From: Liolophura sinensis
Lineage: Eukaryota > Mollusca > Polyplacophora > Chitonida > Chitonidae
DNA length: 64,000 nt
Assembly: GCF_032854445.1 (NCBI RefSeq)
Contig: NC_088300.1
Coordinates: 1,610,001-1,674,000 of the forward strand
Reading direction: 5' to 3'
Shown here: in pieces, positions 10,479 to 22,962 of the stretch
Numbering within the stretch: the stretch's first letter is position 1
Layout: every line of letters starts with the position of its first letter
Position numbers and translations under genes: made by a program
Notes under the pieces: generated by a model
What the model saw: only the letters and a program-made list of their open reading frames with translations
Databases searched by the model: none
Told to the model about the DNA's origin: nothing

Positions 10479-12399
10479 CTTTGACGTTGAGTGAGTACGC
10501 GATCATTAGGGGACCACATTCTTCGCAAAGACTCACATGTTAGGCAGCCAATATCATGATATTTCAAACGAAATATTACGAGTATTGCATTTGTATACGA
10601 CAAAAATGTTTGGCGAGATGAGGTTTCCCAGCTGCAACGGACCCTTGGGATTCTTGCACAGGAAATTACACGAATACTGTTGACACCTTTCTTCTTCGTT
10701 TCGAGCCTTTGACCGAACACTAGGTTTGGGCAAGATTTACACTTACAGAAACCGTGACATATTTACAGTGTTTCTCTACTTGAACTTGGGAAACTTGTCA
10801 CGCTCACAGTGACAATATCCTGGCTGAAGATTCCTGATTTTATACACCTTTCACTGTACCACGAGGTACATTACACCTATCAGCAATAGTCTGACTTCGC
10901 ATTTTGTTTCATAATAACTTAACTTAGCATAAATATAACTTAGTTGGAAGCAGGGAGAAAGGAAAAATGACTCACAAACGCATTCCATGTCATTACTGCC
11001 TTCCAATTTATCGTTTATACTAGCAGTATGTATCCAGAAAACACAGATATAGACCAAAGTTTGATGTGGGCCCAGTCGAGCAGGGAGGTATAAGCGGCGC
11101 CAGATTACGATGGATAACTGATCGGTGCCGGGTCGATGTGTCCGTTCCCGAAGGTAATTGGTGTGTCATGGACAGGATCTGTGTATCAGTCCGGCCTGCT
11201 GCGCCCCACGCTGATTGAAATTCCATCAACTGGACAGTTTCAGCTGATTGTTCAGGATGAGTTCGATTCAGTGACAGGTGGAGCTTCCTTCACTAAAAGC
11301 CATGAGTACAGATGGCCTCGAACATCTCTGGTGCACCATTTACATTCACTAAGTTATTCTGAGAACGATTCCAAATGCAAAAAGAAAAATTCTAACAGAC
11401 AAGGCCATTATAAAGTGTGTGCAATATATCTTGTCATACTCTCATTCAAAGGTGCTAAATAATTTATAATGAGAACAATCTAATCGCCTTAATCTATAGA
11501 CTAGGTTAACATCCAATGTTCACAATACAATAACTAACATTGCTTTACTATCTCGCACCTGCTTCGCGGGATTCATTATGGCTATCAGTTTCTGTCCTCA
11601 AAGTATATTGCACAACATATGCTATAGATATTACATTGTCAAAGACACAGTGATTGTCAATCTCCACATGAGACAACTGTTTATCCCAAAGCTGTGTTGA
11701 CATAAAAGCAGTTAAACGTTTGGTACAACTGGGGAACCGCTGGCCGCTTAATAACAGAGCCTGGCGACGGACAATCGGATGACCATATGCAAACTGAAAT
11801 TACTTTGCGTCTTCAGTCAAATATCTGTGACATGTCATTGTATCGTGTCAACGGCTTGTAAAAATGGCGTGACTGGTTCCGAAAAAAAGCAATCGTTTTC
11901 ACCACAGGACTTGCCAATAAAACCCAGGCAGGTCTTGCACAGAGAGTGTAATCCACGGCCGAGTCACAACGCAATCTCGTCCATGTTACGATAGGTCGCT
12001 GCCTGGGTGTTCATTGATCGAGGTACCGGTCCGTCTGTCTGTTGTGCCAACACTAACAAAATCACGGCACCCATGCACAGACAATTCCATTAACGCCGAC
12101 AATTCAGTTGAGCCAAGGGACAGTTGCCCATACCCTAGTTCAGATACTGAGTCTGTGTCACTATGACTTAGATGGAAAGATGCTAGTCATGAACTTGTTC
12201 AAGAAGCAATGCCTGTCACTTTCTCCTGTCTTTCTTACCTGAGCGTTATGGGACACAGACAATGCCGAATATAGACAGATGACAAGAGCATAGAGGGTTG
12301 CAACAGAATGAGTGTAGTTCAGTCATGAACTAAGATATTAGCCAAGCAAATAGTAATTAACAGGTGAGGGATTAATATGGGGACAAAAACTAGGCGAAT
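10479..12399. other. Unassigned DNA with one coding-like stretch
   Basis: Between about 11176 and 11330 the plus strand is protein-like (LIEIPSTGQFQLIVQDEF) after an acceptor-like ATGGACAG, but no family is recognised and the 3' border is weak. The rest shows no motif or array. Confidence 0.3.
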
Positions 12400-12775
12400 A
12401 AAGAAGCCAACTGTTCTACTGTCAGCCTACTGCTGACGACCTTTCATACTCAAAGACGGCCAATATTACAAGTCAGGCAACTGCCTGTTATTTCTGAGTA
12501 GGCCTGATTGAGAGGTACAAAGAAGCCAACTGTTAACGGCTGAACAGTACATAGGCCAGTTATTACAAGTCAGGCAGCTGCCTGTTATTTCTGAGTAGGT
12601 TTGATTGAGGGGAATAAAGAAGCCAATAGCTGACGGCCTTACAGTAAATAGACCAGGTGTTACAAGTAAGGCAGCTGCCTGTTATTTCTGAGTAGGCTTG
12701 ATTGAGGGGAATAAAGAAGCCAACTGCCGACAGCCTTACAGTAAATAGGCCAGGTCTTACAAGTCAGGCAGCTGA
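12400..12775. repeat. Tandem repeat, 97-bp unit, about 4 copies
   Basis: CCTGTTATTTCTGAGTAGG recurs at 12484, 12581 and 12678, exactly 97 bases apart. Other shared words are AATAAAGAAGCCAA and TTACAAGTCAGGCAGCTG. A LINE tail directly follows the last partial copy. Confidence 0.9.
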
Positions 12776-12823
12776 TACGGCTGATATATTGCCGATGTTA
12801 AGCCATAGCCAATCATTCATTCT
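12776..12823 (+). repeat. Orphan 3' tail of the non-LTR retrotransposon
   Basis: ATATATTGCCGATG and TTAAGCCATAGCC followed by AATCATTCATTCT match the tails at 3309-3369 and 33885-33955. No target duplication is obvious because the left flank is the preceding tandem array. Confidence 0.65.
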
Positions 12824-13205
12824 AGCGATTGTTATTTTACTTCGAGAAGGTTGATAAAATGACAAAAAACACATAAACATGTTAAACAAGCACAAAAAAT
12901 CCACTGACGAGACTATTCTGCCATCAAAAGGCTAATGTTGTATTCGGACAAGTTACATGGACTGAGACATAATTCTTTCTTTCAAATACTCTGGTAAATC
13001 AAACTACAAGTCTGTATCATGGGGGCTTTCTCGTTTTGTTGTAACAGACCGACTGAACACAAACGAAACTTGGTGTTTTTGTTTTTTTTTTCGTTCGTTG
13101 TTGTTTGTTTATTTTTGAACATGCTCACATACCGTGATAAGTAAAGAATTAAAGCAAATCAGGAGGCTTCTTACCACATTTGTCTAGTGTGTTCTGTTTC
13201 TCAGT

Positions 13206-13343
13206 ATGAAAGGTAAGACATTCTTTATCAGTTTATTTATGTTTATATGTGATCGATAATATTTTAATGGTTCTTTTAGGAACGTTCATTCTTGAAAAAA
13301 TTGTCCATGTTGACATGGCACACCTGGAAGTGGAAGATCACAT
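13206..13343 (+). CDS. Candidate two-exon start of an unknown gene
   Basis: A strong acceptor-like CTGTTTCTCAG precedes a tiny exon 13205-13212 that contains ATGAAAG and ends at donor GTAAGA. After a 67-base intron, an acceptor GGTTCTTTTAG opens 13280-13343, closed by donor GTAAGAT. Joined in phase from the ATG they read MKG-TFILEKIVHVDMAHLEV and end in phase 2 after EDH. The peptide alternates hydrophobic and charged residues as real protein often does, and four consistent splice sites in 140 bases is more than expected by chance. No family is recognised. A second open frame across 13280-13486, which ignores the second donor, is the main alternative. Confidence 0.3.
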
Positions 13344-14283
13344 GTAAGATAAACAAAAAGCGTACTAGACGTCCAAACTCAACTATCTCCATCAATGTTA
13401 CCACCGATACCAGAGACTTGGAAAACCAGTGTGTGGAGAAAATTGAGCAATGGTGCATAGTCCACGAACGTCCGGTTATACAGTAACCTGGAAATCCGTA
13501 TATGTAGCTACATATTCATATGTCCACGTTCGTTCATACTTTGAGGATGATCGCCGTTCTCCTGTACGAGGTGACGTTATGTTCTAGAAAACCAATAAAC
13601 ACTTAGGTTATCGCAAGTTAACCAATTAATAAATGATGACTGATAATACTCGGGTTCCTGTGTGGTTCACTTTGAGATTTCGATGATTGAACTGCTAAAT
13701 ATTGTGGCAAGACTATTTGATTCAATCAAGCCTGGGTGAAATGGCACAGAATCGATTCAGGACCGACAAGTTCTCGTGGATACCCGCTGGACAGAGATGT
13801 CTTTAACCCTCGCCAAGCAAGAACCAGCCAAGCGGCCCGCTCGATATAACCCTATTGTCAGATATTATCTGATTCTGGAATGATCAAAACATGTAGATGG
13901 CCGAGAAAAGTTTGTTTTGAGAAGATTATTCCTTCACTTCGGCTTGAAAAGCTCTTTCTCTGAGACGAGCTCATCTAGTGACGAGGTCTTGTCCAAATTC
14001 CCAAAGCAGACTCCTTGCACTTGTCAAAGCTCATCCCGAACAAGTGAATTTACCTGTTCCTTTCTGATAGCTCCTGTCAGTTACTACCTCATTCTGCCCT
14101 TATCAACTGTCATTACGGGTGAAATGGTTCGTCAGCAGCTTCCGTAGTACATTATAACCTGATAAAGGATATCTTAGACAAAGGTCATCCAATTCAGCTT
14201 TCAACGTCGGAAAGCAACGGTTATCTACGGTTAGGACTATACAACGAAAAATATTTTAGACTGCACTTTACGAGGTGTAAATG
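13344..14283. other. Unassigned DNA
   Basis: Mostly featureless. A minus-strand segment near 14078-14120 ends at a good donor (ACAG then GTAAATTC) and could be a small exon of the candidate receptor gene, but its 43 bases carry no motif. Confidence 0.3.
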
Positions 14284-14286
14284 TCA

Positions 14287-14513
14287 AGGAACAACGATAT
14301 CATACTCTACTACATGTGCAGGGCACTCTAGGTGCCGTGATAAAGCTGTCTCATTGTACACCATGTGGTACGAATATTCAGACATAACACGGACATCAGA
14401 TATCATGATATCAAGGGCCGGGATAAATACGTCACTTTTGATTCCATTTGGTAATATTTGGACAATAATTATAGTAGGCTGCATCCCATCCTTCTCCATT
14501 TTGTTAGAACAGG
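14287..14513 (-). CDS. Candidate exon of an ANF-receptor-type ligand-binding domain
   Basis: On the minus strand an acceptor TTTATTTCAAAG opens a frame that runs to a stop at 14284. It contains PTIIIVQILPNG, then FIPALDIMISDV, then YSYHMVYNETAL and a later LEC. This order fits the N-terminal part of the ligand-binding domain shared by receptor guanylyl cyclases and class C GPCRs: a beta strand ending in LP, a helix with PAL..AI..V, a strand G/EY.....Y.D/ET, then a conserved Cys. The first two bases complete a codon, compatible with the phase-1 end of the exon at 20409-20699 (joining TEP-ACSNKMEK). A real exon would probably use a donor before the stop; CACAT-GTAGTA and ATG-GTGTAC are possible. 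The family assignment is from pattern only. Confidence 0.38.
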
Positions 14514-15771
14514 CTTTGAAATAAAAATAGTAAGTTAATTCTCCCGTCATATCACCGTTAAGCTAATTTGGTTGAATAATTTACTCCTCTATCGAAGAAA
14601 AATGGCGTTTAATCAACTACGCAGTATTGTAAATTAAGTATCACATTGATTGTATTGATTGGTCATGAGTTTTTGGTGGGCTCCACGCACTGTAGACACA
14701 TATACTCCAGAGAGCTGATGTCAGCAGCATATTTTGCCATCAAAACCCATGCTTGTATAAAAACACGGCCGTTTTCACATACTACCTATTTCATCCGTAA
14801 TCACTAAGGCCGTTTTCTGCATGTGTTTAGCCTGCAAGCATGACGTTCTCCTCATTTTCCCCAATTCCAGAGTCATGGAGAGGCTTTATCGCTAAATCGT
14901 TAGCGGTTTCATAGATTAACTCGGTTCAGACGGAACTACCATTCATGGATTTTGAATTAAGTTTGAATTTGCACTCGGTACTTAAATGTTCGGCTAATGC
15001 ATGTCATGCACAATGCATACAAGCCTGCTGAGAGCATGGAAAACAACAATAAATCAGGCACATGGGGTGATTTTGGCAATAACCAATCTCAGCTCTTCTC
15101 CAGACTTATCAGTAATTGCCTTCTCCCTGATTGCGTCAGAGCTTGCATGACAATTACTTCATATCACTTGCCTAGCCTGCAGGTCGATTTTTTGGCACAA
15201 TGTAGCTACCAGCTCCCTGTACTATTCATTTTGCGTGTTACTCCCCAGTAGTGAATTACACGAGTTGTTCAATAAAACAAGACCGTCTTCCAAATTCACA
15301 CAGGCAGGTGCAGCCGTCGGAGTGTTCGGCAAACACCAACAAGAAGGCAGCAAGCTGACGACTCAAAATATTGCTATTTCTTGTGAGTGAAAGTGGGATC
15401 CACAATAAGAAAACAACAGTACCGGTTACTACACAAACGGAAAGTGTATTCCAAGACCTTTGATCAGAGAGTAAACGCCTACACGTAGTATCATATAAAG
15501 CTTGAACGTAAATACGCATTGTGGGGAGGAGTGTGGCTTTACGCCATGTGCTGGATTTGAAGAGTAGGGAAAACAGAAACAGTATACAGAGAGAAGCCCA
15601 AAGGATAGATGCTCTCGGAGAATATATATACACCAAAGATAATGGTGTTGAGCCAGACAGGTAATGAATGCAAAGACTGCATTCAAATACATCCACAAAA
15701 CCATCTGCAGCATCCAGTGCTATGAGGGGACTCGAACTAAATACACCAAGAAAATCCATGTAGAGCCAGAG
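14514..15771. other. Unassigned DNA with an open frame running into the next array
   Basis: A minus-strand frame from 15256 is open right through into the 30-bp array and totals 325 codons. Its non-repeat part has two hydrophobic stretches (ASLCILFLFSLLF and SVCVVTGTVVFLLWIPLSL). No family is recognised, and openness through the array follows from the unit length, so I do not call it a gene. Confidence 0.3.
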
Positions 15772-16735
15772 AGATACCAGCACAATGATGGCAACCAGAG
15801 ACATACCCAGCACAATCATGGCAACCAGAGACATACCCAGTACAATCATGGCAACCAAAGAGATACCCAGCAAAATGATGACAACCAGATACATACCCAG
15901 CACAATGATGGCAACCAGTGAGATATCCAAGACATTGATGGCAACCAGAGACATACCCAGCACAATGATGGCAACCAGAGAGATACCCAGCACAATGATG
16001 GCAGCCAGAGACATACCCAGCACAATGATGGCAACCAGTGAGATATCCAAGACATTGATGGCAACCACAGAGATACCCAGCACAATGATGGCAACCAGAG
16101 ACATACCCAGCACAATGCTGGCACCCACAGAGATACCCAGCACAATGATGTCAACCAGACAAATACCCAGCACAATGATGGCAATCAGAGACATACCCAG
16201 TACATTGATGGCAACCCGAGACATACCCAGCACAATGATGGCAACCAGAGAGATACCAGCACAATGATGGCAACCAGAGGGATACCCAGCACAATAATGG
16301 CAACCAGAGACATACCCAGCACAACTATGGCAACCAAAGATATAGCCAGGACATTGATGGCAACCAGACAGATACCCAACAAAATGATGGCACCCAGAGA
16401 GATATCCAAGGCATTGATGCCTACCAGAGAGATACCCAGCACAATGCTGGCAACTAAAGAGATACCCAGCACAGTGATGGCACCCAGAGAGATACCTAAC
16501 ACAATAATCGCAACCAGAGAGATACCGAACACAATGATGGCAACCACAGAGATACCGAACACACTGATGGCATTTAGAGAGATACTCAACACAATGATGG
16601 CACCCATAGAGATACCCAACACAATGATGGCACCCAGAGGGATACCCAACCCCTTGATGTCACCCAAAGAGATACTCAGCACATTGATGGTACCCAGAGA
16701 GATACTTAGCACATTGATGGCACTCAGGGAATAAT
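15772..16735. repeat. Minisatellite, 30-bp unit, about 32 copies
   Basis: The unit contains AATGATGGCAACCAGAGAGA followed by TACCCAGCAC. Thirty bases equals ten codons, so frames on both strands stay open and give ten-residue repeats such as STMMATRDIP. The rare variant GTGAGATATCCAAGACATTG occurs at 15918 and 16038, 120 bases apart, showing a local four-unit higher-order step. Confidence 0.95.
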
Positions 16736-16836
16736 AGCTGCACTGAGATAATAAATCTCCAGCTAAATCGTTTATAGCCTGAATGTGTAAATCAAGTTGG
16801 CCGACAGAAATAGGGTATGAGGGTGGCAACTTGAGA

Positions 16837-16935
16837 GATACCCAACACACTGATGGCAACCAGAGAGATATCCAACACACTGATGACAACCAGAGAGTGA
16901 ACACACTGATGGCAACCAGAGAGTGAACACACTGT
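16837..16935. repeat. Detached copies of the 30-bp array
   Basis: About three units (ACACTGATGGCAACCAGAGA) lie 100 bases beyond the main array. The intervening 16736-16836 is non-repetitive. The last units are shortened to GTGAACACACTGATGGCAAC. Confidence 0.85.
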
Positions 16936-17374
16936 GTGGTTATAGACTGGAAGAGTATTGGTGATTAACACAAATTAGATGGAAGGGAACTTTAATATGA
17001 GCTTTTGACCAAAATAACATCTTGTCACAAACGTGGCCAAATTAGATATTTTATCACTTCATTGTAACGCAAAGAAATACTGTTTTGTGACCCTTAAAGT
17101 TGCCTGAAACTTTGTGGTTTGCCATCTATAAAACAGGCAGCCATAACGGGAAACATAGGTAACTTCTAGGTTAACTAAGATCGCTGTGGGCAGAATTTAA
17201 TACCTAGTAGTTTTACGAATACCCTTTTCGGTTATTTTTAGGACAGAAAATCTTCGCGATTGTCATTTGAAAAGGTACAGAGCTCCTTATATTATCAAGC
17301 ACAAATATTTTTTATTTCCATCTAGCAATGCTCTTGGCCAAGACTGTTTATGTGAATAATGGAACAAATGTGGA
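16936..17374. other. Unassigned DNA between two arrays
   Basis: No motif or array recognised in this spacer. Confidence 0.4.
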
Positions 17375-18045
17375 TACCAACATGGACTAGAACATTCATC
17401 CACTCTCATTTGGCTATTTGAACCTGCATGGTCTGGAACATTCATTCAGTCTCATTTGGCTATTTGAACCTTCATGGACTAGAACATCCATCCACCCTCA
17501 CTTGGCTAATTGAACGTGCATGAACTACAACATTCATCCACTCTCAATTGGCTGTTTGAACCTCCGTGGACAAGAACATTCATCCACTCTCATCTGACTG
17601 TTTGAACCTACTTTTACTAGACCATTCATTTACCCTCTTCTGACTATTTGAAGCTACATGGACTAGGAAATTCATCCACCCTCATCTGACTATTTGAACC
17701 CAGGAGGACAAGAATATTCATCCACTCTCATTTGGCACCTTCTCATTTTTCACCTCTCATTTTTGAACCTTCATGGACTAGAGAAATTCGCCCTCTTCAA
17801 TCTGACTAATTGAACCTACATTTAATAGACCATTCATCTACTCTCTTCTGACTATTTGAAGCTACATGGACTAGGAAATTCATCCACTTTCATCTGACTA
17901 TTTGAACCTACATGGACTAGAACATTCATACACTCTTTCGCTATTTGAACCTGCGTGGACAAGAATATTCATCCACTCTCATTTGGCTATTTGAACCTAC
18001 ATAGACTAGGACATTCATCTACTCTCATTTGGCTATTTGATCGCT
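17375..18045. repeat. Minisatellite, about 46-bp unit, about 14 copies
   Basis: Units contain ACATTCATCCACTCTCATTT, GGCTATTTGAACCT and CATGGACTAGA. Copies are more diverged than in the neighbouring arrays and vary by one or two bases in length, so reading frames do not persist. One copy near 17735-17790 carries a partial internal duplication. Confidence 0.9.
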
Positions 18046-20408
18046 TAGATCATGTTTGGTGGTTTGAAGAAGTAGTCTAGTTTCTCGTAATACTATTCAG
18101 AATCGGTGGTCTGGTTCTAAGCATTAGCATAAGAGGGCCAAGTTTCAGCTGCGGTGTTTCCCATAAGGACGTCGTGTTAGCGATCCGGCGATATTCACTG
18201 GCAAATACATCGTGACATTTGAGCGAGCTCGTGTCCAGCAAACAGTGGATATATTTCACCATGTCGCTCAGAAAACATATCTCCGGATACTCAACCCTTG
18301 TTTGTGATAATAATATATATCCCAGCGCATTGGGGACAGAGTGTGAATGTATATGCAGCTAACGTGAGTTGTGTGTTCTATAGGTATACGGTATTAGACG
18401 CCATCTATATGTCTTTATACAGCCTTTATCATACATAACCTGTTTTACATGAAAGACATATCAACTGCTTTCCCACGATTAATGGCCTGTTATGGATGAT
18501 GTCATACAGACAATATCTTATTGTCAGGCTTTAAGTTCAGAGCCTCTGTTGGTAAACACGTATAAAAATAAGCTCTACGTGACACGTTTATTAAATCTCA
18601 GAAATGCTATATTATTGGCCATAAATGAATCACTATATAATCTAAAATATCTACGATAATGTCAGACAGGACTTGTTTCATATTTCTCAAAACAAAGTTA
18701 AAGAAGGCCATATTTGCAATATCTGCGACATACAGTCATGCAACTGCAACTGCTTGTTGCAGCTAAAAATACTGGTATAGTGTCTTGTTGATGCAGTGGC
18801 CGCCAGAATTCTGTTGCACTGGGAGACATTGGTAAGCCTAGCACTAGGTCGCTACGGCGTGGCTGATCCAATCAGTCAGTCTCAGACGTGTGGATTAAGG
18901 CCTTGTATATCGCTTTAATGTTAATATCCACCATACTCTGTTTGCCTGTTTCTGTATACAGCTTCACCTGTTTGACCTTGGAAATGGATGAGACTATTCC
19001 TCGCGAACTAACCGTGAGTGACGTAGCTATAGATCGATACTATACTGAGGTGAAGGATAAAGTATCTGTGTACACAAACGGTAGGTTACACACGGAAAAC
19101 ATGTTGACTCTGGACATATGATCATTATTATTTATTACTTATTAATTGTTGATTATTGAGTCATTGTTTCCGTGTCGCTGTAAATGAAGGGTATTATGAT
19201 GGTCGGCGTGTGGGTTTCTCGGTTGCATGATATTTGTCTAGCTTACATTATGCCGAGTGGGAGAGAGATTGCCTGATGCCTGGAAAGTGGTGGCGGAGAA
19301 GGTGGTGGGTGCTCTGCAATTGCCCAAGGGTATGTTGACAGGGGAATTGCCCACCCTGATCGATAGGCCAAACGAATGAAGGCAACAATGTCCAGTCTGC
19401 AATATTATCATTGGTTCGTCAGCCACTGTGCGCCAGGTTATAATACTGTCTCTATGGGCTCATGAATCCCTAACGATCCCGATCTGTCCGCACTTCTACA
19501 GGAGGACCGGTCTAGTTCAGTGCAAAAACCCTACAGAAAAAGTCAAGAGCAACGGGTGTCTCACTGACCTGTGTCTATAGGATATGTACTGCATTGAGAA
19601 CGTTAGGTGTGGAACACCCCACGGTCATTATAACTGGAGGCCAGAATGGCCCCAACTCAACTCTCACTTGCTACACAATTCCTCACTAATCATCCAATAT
19701 TTATTGACCAGATTCAATTATTCTCGGCTGTACATCGTGTAAATGAATCCCTCACTATAGATAGACTGTAACCCATTACCCTCAAGGTTAGGCTTTCGAT
19801 TAATGCAATGTTCGTGTACACCACTATAGAGCTTGGCAAATAACATTGATGCCATGTGTATATGGAATCATGGGTTCATGTATTGTGCTTCCTTAAGCTT
19901 GGTACATGCCAAAGCGCGGTAGAACGGAACGACAAATCCTATTAGAATCACAAGTCATACAGCATACACATTTAGTATCCGGGGACAGAAGGCTGTGAAG
20001 ATAAGCACTGGAAATTACCAATAGCTATCTGTGCCCGGCAATCTCGGATCAGCCGACAAACCATGTCATCCGGCCAGGAAATGGACAAAGTCCAAAAAAG
20101 CTGGAAAAAACACATGCACCAATGCAATTATTCCTTTCCAGTCAGCTGTAGTTTTGAGCAGTAAGGCAATCAGCAGTGGCCCATCCTTTCCATAGCGTCT
20201 TTTGTGGAAACGCAGAGGTGTATCAAACGAACGTTCTCGCAATAATAGTCATAAAGAAGAAAATTTCGCATAGTTTTGATTCATAAACCATTTCCCTCAT
20301 CCCAGCTCGCTATCCACATGAAAACTCATGTCTATTATGTAGTCAGTCATCATTTGTCACTAACGACGACGTGTTAGAAGTTTGATGTTAGACAAAATGT
20401 TCACTTAC
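18046..20408. other. Unassigned DNA with weak exon candidates
   Basis: A minus-strand frame 18079-18300 is protein-like (VEYPEICFLSDMVKYIHCLL) but has only a poor acceptor and no clear donor. On the plus strand, 18790-18828 and 18961-19012 have good splice borders (acceptor TTTCTGTATACAG, donor ACC-GTGAGTG) and can be joined in phase. None matches a known family. Confidence 0.25.
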
Positions 20409-20699
20409 CTGGTTCTGTGCAAATTTCTGCCGCATTTAAATGTCTAATAGATGTAAGGAGGTGATGATAGTGGCCCCATATCATGGGGTGTGTATTCACG
20501 GTTGTTAGAGACGTATTCAACTTATTTATGGTGTAAGCTGCAGCTGATTCTGTCGTCGTAGTGAAATTGCCGGGAACTGGCTCCATGGTGGATGCGGTAA
20601 TATTCTCCGTGCTGCCACCCGTCAGCACCGTCAGGAGATCACCCGTCGTCAATGCCATGGCCTCCAAAGCTTCTGAACTCTCACTTCGAGGACAGATGG
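20409..20699 (-). CDS. Candidate N-terminal extracellular exon of the receptor-like gene
   Basis: This segment ends at a near-consensus donor (ACAGAACCAG then GTAAGTGA) and is open upstream to an acceptor-like CATGCTCTAAG. It begins and ends in phase 1. The peptide is rich in Ser/Thr and has three N-glycosylation sequons (NIT, NFT, NTS), as in ENITASTMEPVPGNFTTTTE, and ends with HLNAAEICTEP. This suits an extracellular region. Joined to the exon at 14287-14513 it gives a Cys-containing link leading into the putative ligand-binding domain. There is an ATG in frame (MALTTGDLL), but no signal peptide is seen, so an earlier exon is expected. The intron would be about 5.9 kb and contain two arrays. 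Confidence 0.4.
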
Positions 20700-21362
20700 C
20701 TTAGAGCATGAGAAATTCCGACAGAGCTACAGGAATCAGAAACCTTACTGTGAAATGTAGAAGCTCGCTGTGAGTTTAACAGAAAGCTTTCCGGGTCCAA
20801 CTGACGTTGTTGATGAGCTATTGATTTGGCTGCGTGTCGCACTCACTGCACTACGATACTGATTCCGTACACGTGGACACTATTCCAAAGCGTTTTTCGA
20901 AGACATAAAACCTGTCGGAGATCGCCTTAACTGGCTGGTCGGCCCCGCAGTTGTCCCTTTACCTTCGCCTACAGACCCACGATCCCCGACACTTGCCGAT
21001 CCTGCATAGGCTCGGCTCACCTTTGTGCTCCGTCCAAACTGAAGTGGATGGAATAGAGTAGACGGTTGTGATAGCTGATCGATACAACCGCACTGGATCA
21101 GATTCAAAGCCACCTGTGATGTAGCATAGCGCAGAAGCCGTGAAAACCTTGGAATTCGCCAGAGACTTTTATCGGTTGGCTCCCAGCTTGCAGTGAATGA
21201 CATGCTCGACTCAAAGCCGCTTTCTGAAGGGACAAAACGTCAAGACGTGACATGATGTTTGGCCGGTTTTAACTACGTTCATTTGGTTACAGTAGGTTTG
21301 TTCATACCGACAGTCAAGCTCTACAGACAGGCGAAGCCTACACGGATACAACGGCTGACCTC
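20700..21362. other. Unassigned DNA upstream of the candidate exon
   Basis: Moderately GC-rich with several CG dinucleotides. A minus-strand frame of about 107 codons lies at 20880-21203 but shows no family likeness. It could be upstream exon or promoter-proximal DNA of the receptor-like gene. Confidence 0.25.
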
Positions 21363-21376
21363 AATTAATGAGGTGT

Positions 21377-21515
21377 GTCACCAACCTGCGGATGGTCGGG
21401 GTTTCCCCCGTCTCTGCCCAGTTTCCTCCCACCATAATGCTGGCCGCCGTCGTATAGGTGAAATATTCTTGAGTACGGCGTAAAACATGAACCAAATAAA
21501 TGAACAAATAAACTT
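21377..21515 (+). repeat. Short SINE copy with 14-base target-site duplication
   Basis: The 139-base insertion starts GTCACCAACCTGCGGATGGT and ends in AAATAAATGAACAAATAAAC. It is bracketed by perfect copies of AATTAATGAGGTGT at 21363-21376 and 21516-21529. This marks it as a retroposed element rather than a simple duplicate. Its 5' end lacks the head present in the 45720-45930 copy. Confidence 0.92.
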
Positions 21516-21529
21516 AATTAATGAGGTGT

Positions 21530-22347
21530 TCTTGCAAAACCAAAAGCCTCATCATCGAAATTAAATACACACATTTTTTCTTTTTTGCATTTTAACAATT
21601 TTTGTAATAGCTAAAGTTGTAACTTATTGGATGATAAGCCAAGAATCTGATAAACTTGTTAAAATAGAACAGGCGCACATGATGTGGCATGTGGAATGTT
21701 CATTGCGCAAGGCAACCTGCGCGTGAAAGCGTATTCGGCTTGACTAGATCTGCCAAGTCTATTGGCGCATAGGCTTTTCCTCATCATTTCAGTAATATTC
21801 TCTGGTACCATGGAAACCTTTTCTCTGCTTTTTCCTGCGGTATCTCCCAATCTATCAGCCTCGCCCACGCAGCGCGAATTGTTTGGCACGGAGCTTGCAA
21901 CCATTGTAGTATGAAACCCGTCATATTTGCATACTTTAGCCCGACTGGAACAACTCCTCTGCCATGGGAATTTGTAGGAAATTAAATATCTGCCAGGACT
22001 GTTTTTATAGACATTTCATGTGTCCTGGAAAACCTACTCGTGTGTCTGTGCAATCTGATGATAGACTTAAAGCCTGTATAATCTGCCCAAGTCTACAGAG
22101 TGGAATCAATTCCCGATCCCCATAACGTGTGCACTATGGTACCTAGTGCCGTAAGTAAGAAAACATTGATGGCTACCTCAACGTACTTATTTCCTGGGCA
22201 TACAGTAAGGAGAATTCCATTACCCTGTATCAAAAGACGATGATACATTAGCAGTTAATCTCATTACTATGAGCAATGTATCGGAGAGCTGAATATCACT
22301 ATATTAATCTACAATGTAGGTTACAAAGGCCTATACATGCATACGTC
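21530..22347. other. Unassigned DNA
   Basis: No recognised motif. A plain AT-rich stretch follows the SINE, then unremarkable sequence up to the next array. Confidence 0.4.
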
Positions 22348-22962
22348 CAACAACATATTTCAGTGACTGATACATTCAAATGTCCAACAACAGATCACAC
22401 TGACTGATACATTCAAACGTCCAACAACAGATCACACTGACTGATACATTCAAACGTCCAACAACAGATCACACTGACAGATACATTCAAACGTCCAACA
22501 ACAGATAACACTGACTAATACATTCAAACGTCCAACAACAGATCAAACTGACTGACACAATCAAACGTCCAACAACAGATCACACTGACAGATACATTCA
22601 AACGTCCAACAACAGATCACACTGACCGACACATTCAAACGTCCAACAACAGATCACACTGACTGACACAATCAAACGTCCAACAACAGATCACACTGAC
22701 TGATACTTTCAAACGTCCGACAACAGATTACACTGACTGATACATTCAAACGTCCAACAACAGATCACACTGACAGATACATTCAAACGTCCAACAACAG
22801 ATCACACTGACAGATACATTCAAACGTCCAACAACAGATCACACTGACTGACACAATCAAACGTCCAACAACAGATCACACTGACTGACACAATCAAACG
22901 TCCAACAACAGATCACACTGACTGATATATGCAAACATCCAACAGCAGATCACACTGATTTA
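22348..22962. repeat. Minisatellite, 37-bp unit, about 16-17 copies
   Basis: Unit words are AACGTCCAACAACAGATCAC and ACTGACTGATACATTC. Variant ends (GACTGATACATT, GACAGATACATT, GACTGACACAAT) recur in blocks, which suggests multi-unit duplications. The unit is not a multiple of three. Confidence 0.95.

Noticed and set aside
15256-16904. 325- and 239-codon hydrophobic frames through the 30-bp array
   Set aside because: Same periodicity effect. The apparent membrane segments come from a repeated ten-residue unit, and the opposite strand is equally open.
22348-22962. CRISPR-like array
   Set aside because: Direct repeats follow one another without unique spacers, and the sequence context is animal DNA. 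It is an ordinary minisatellite.
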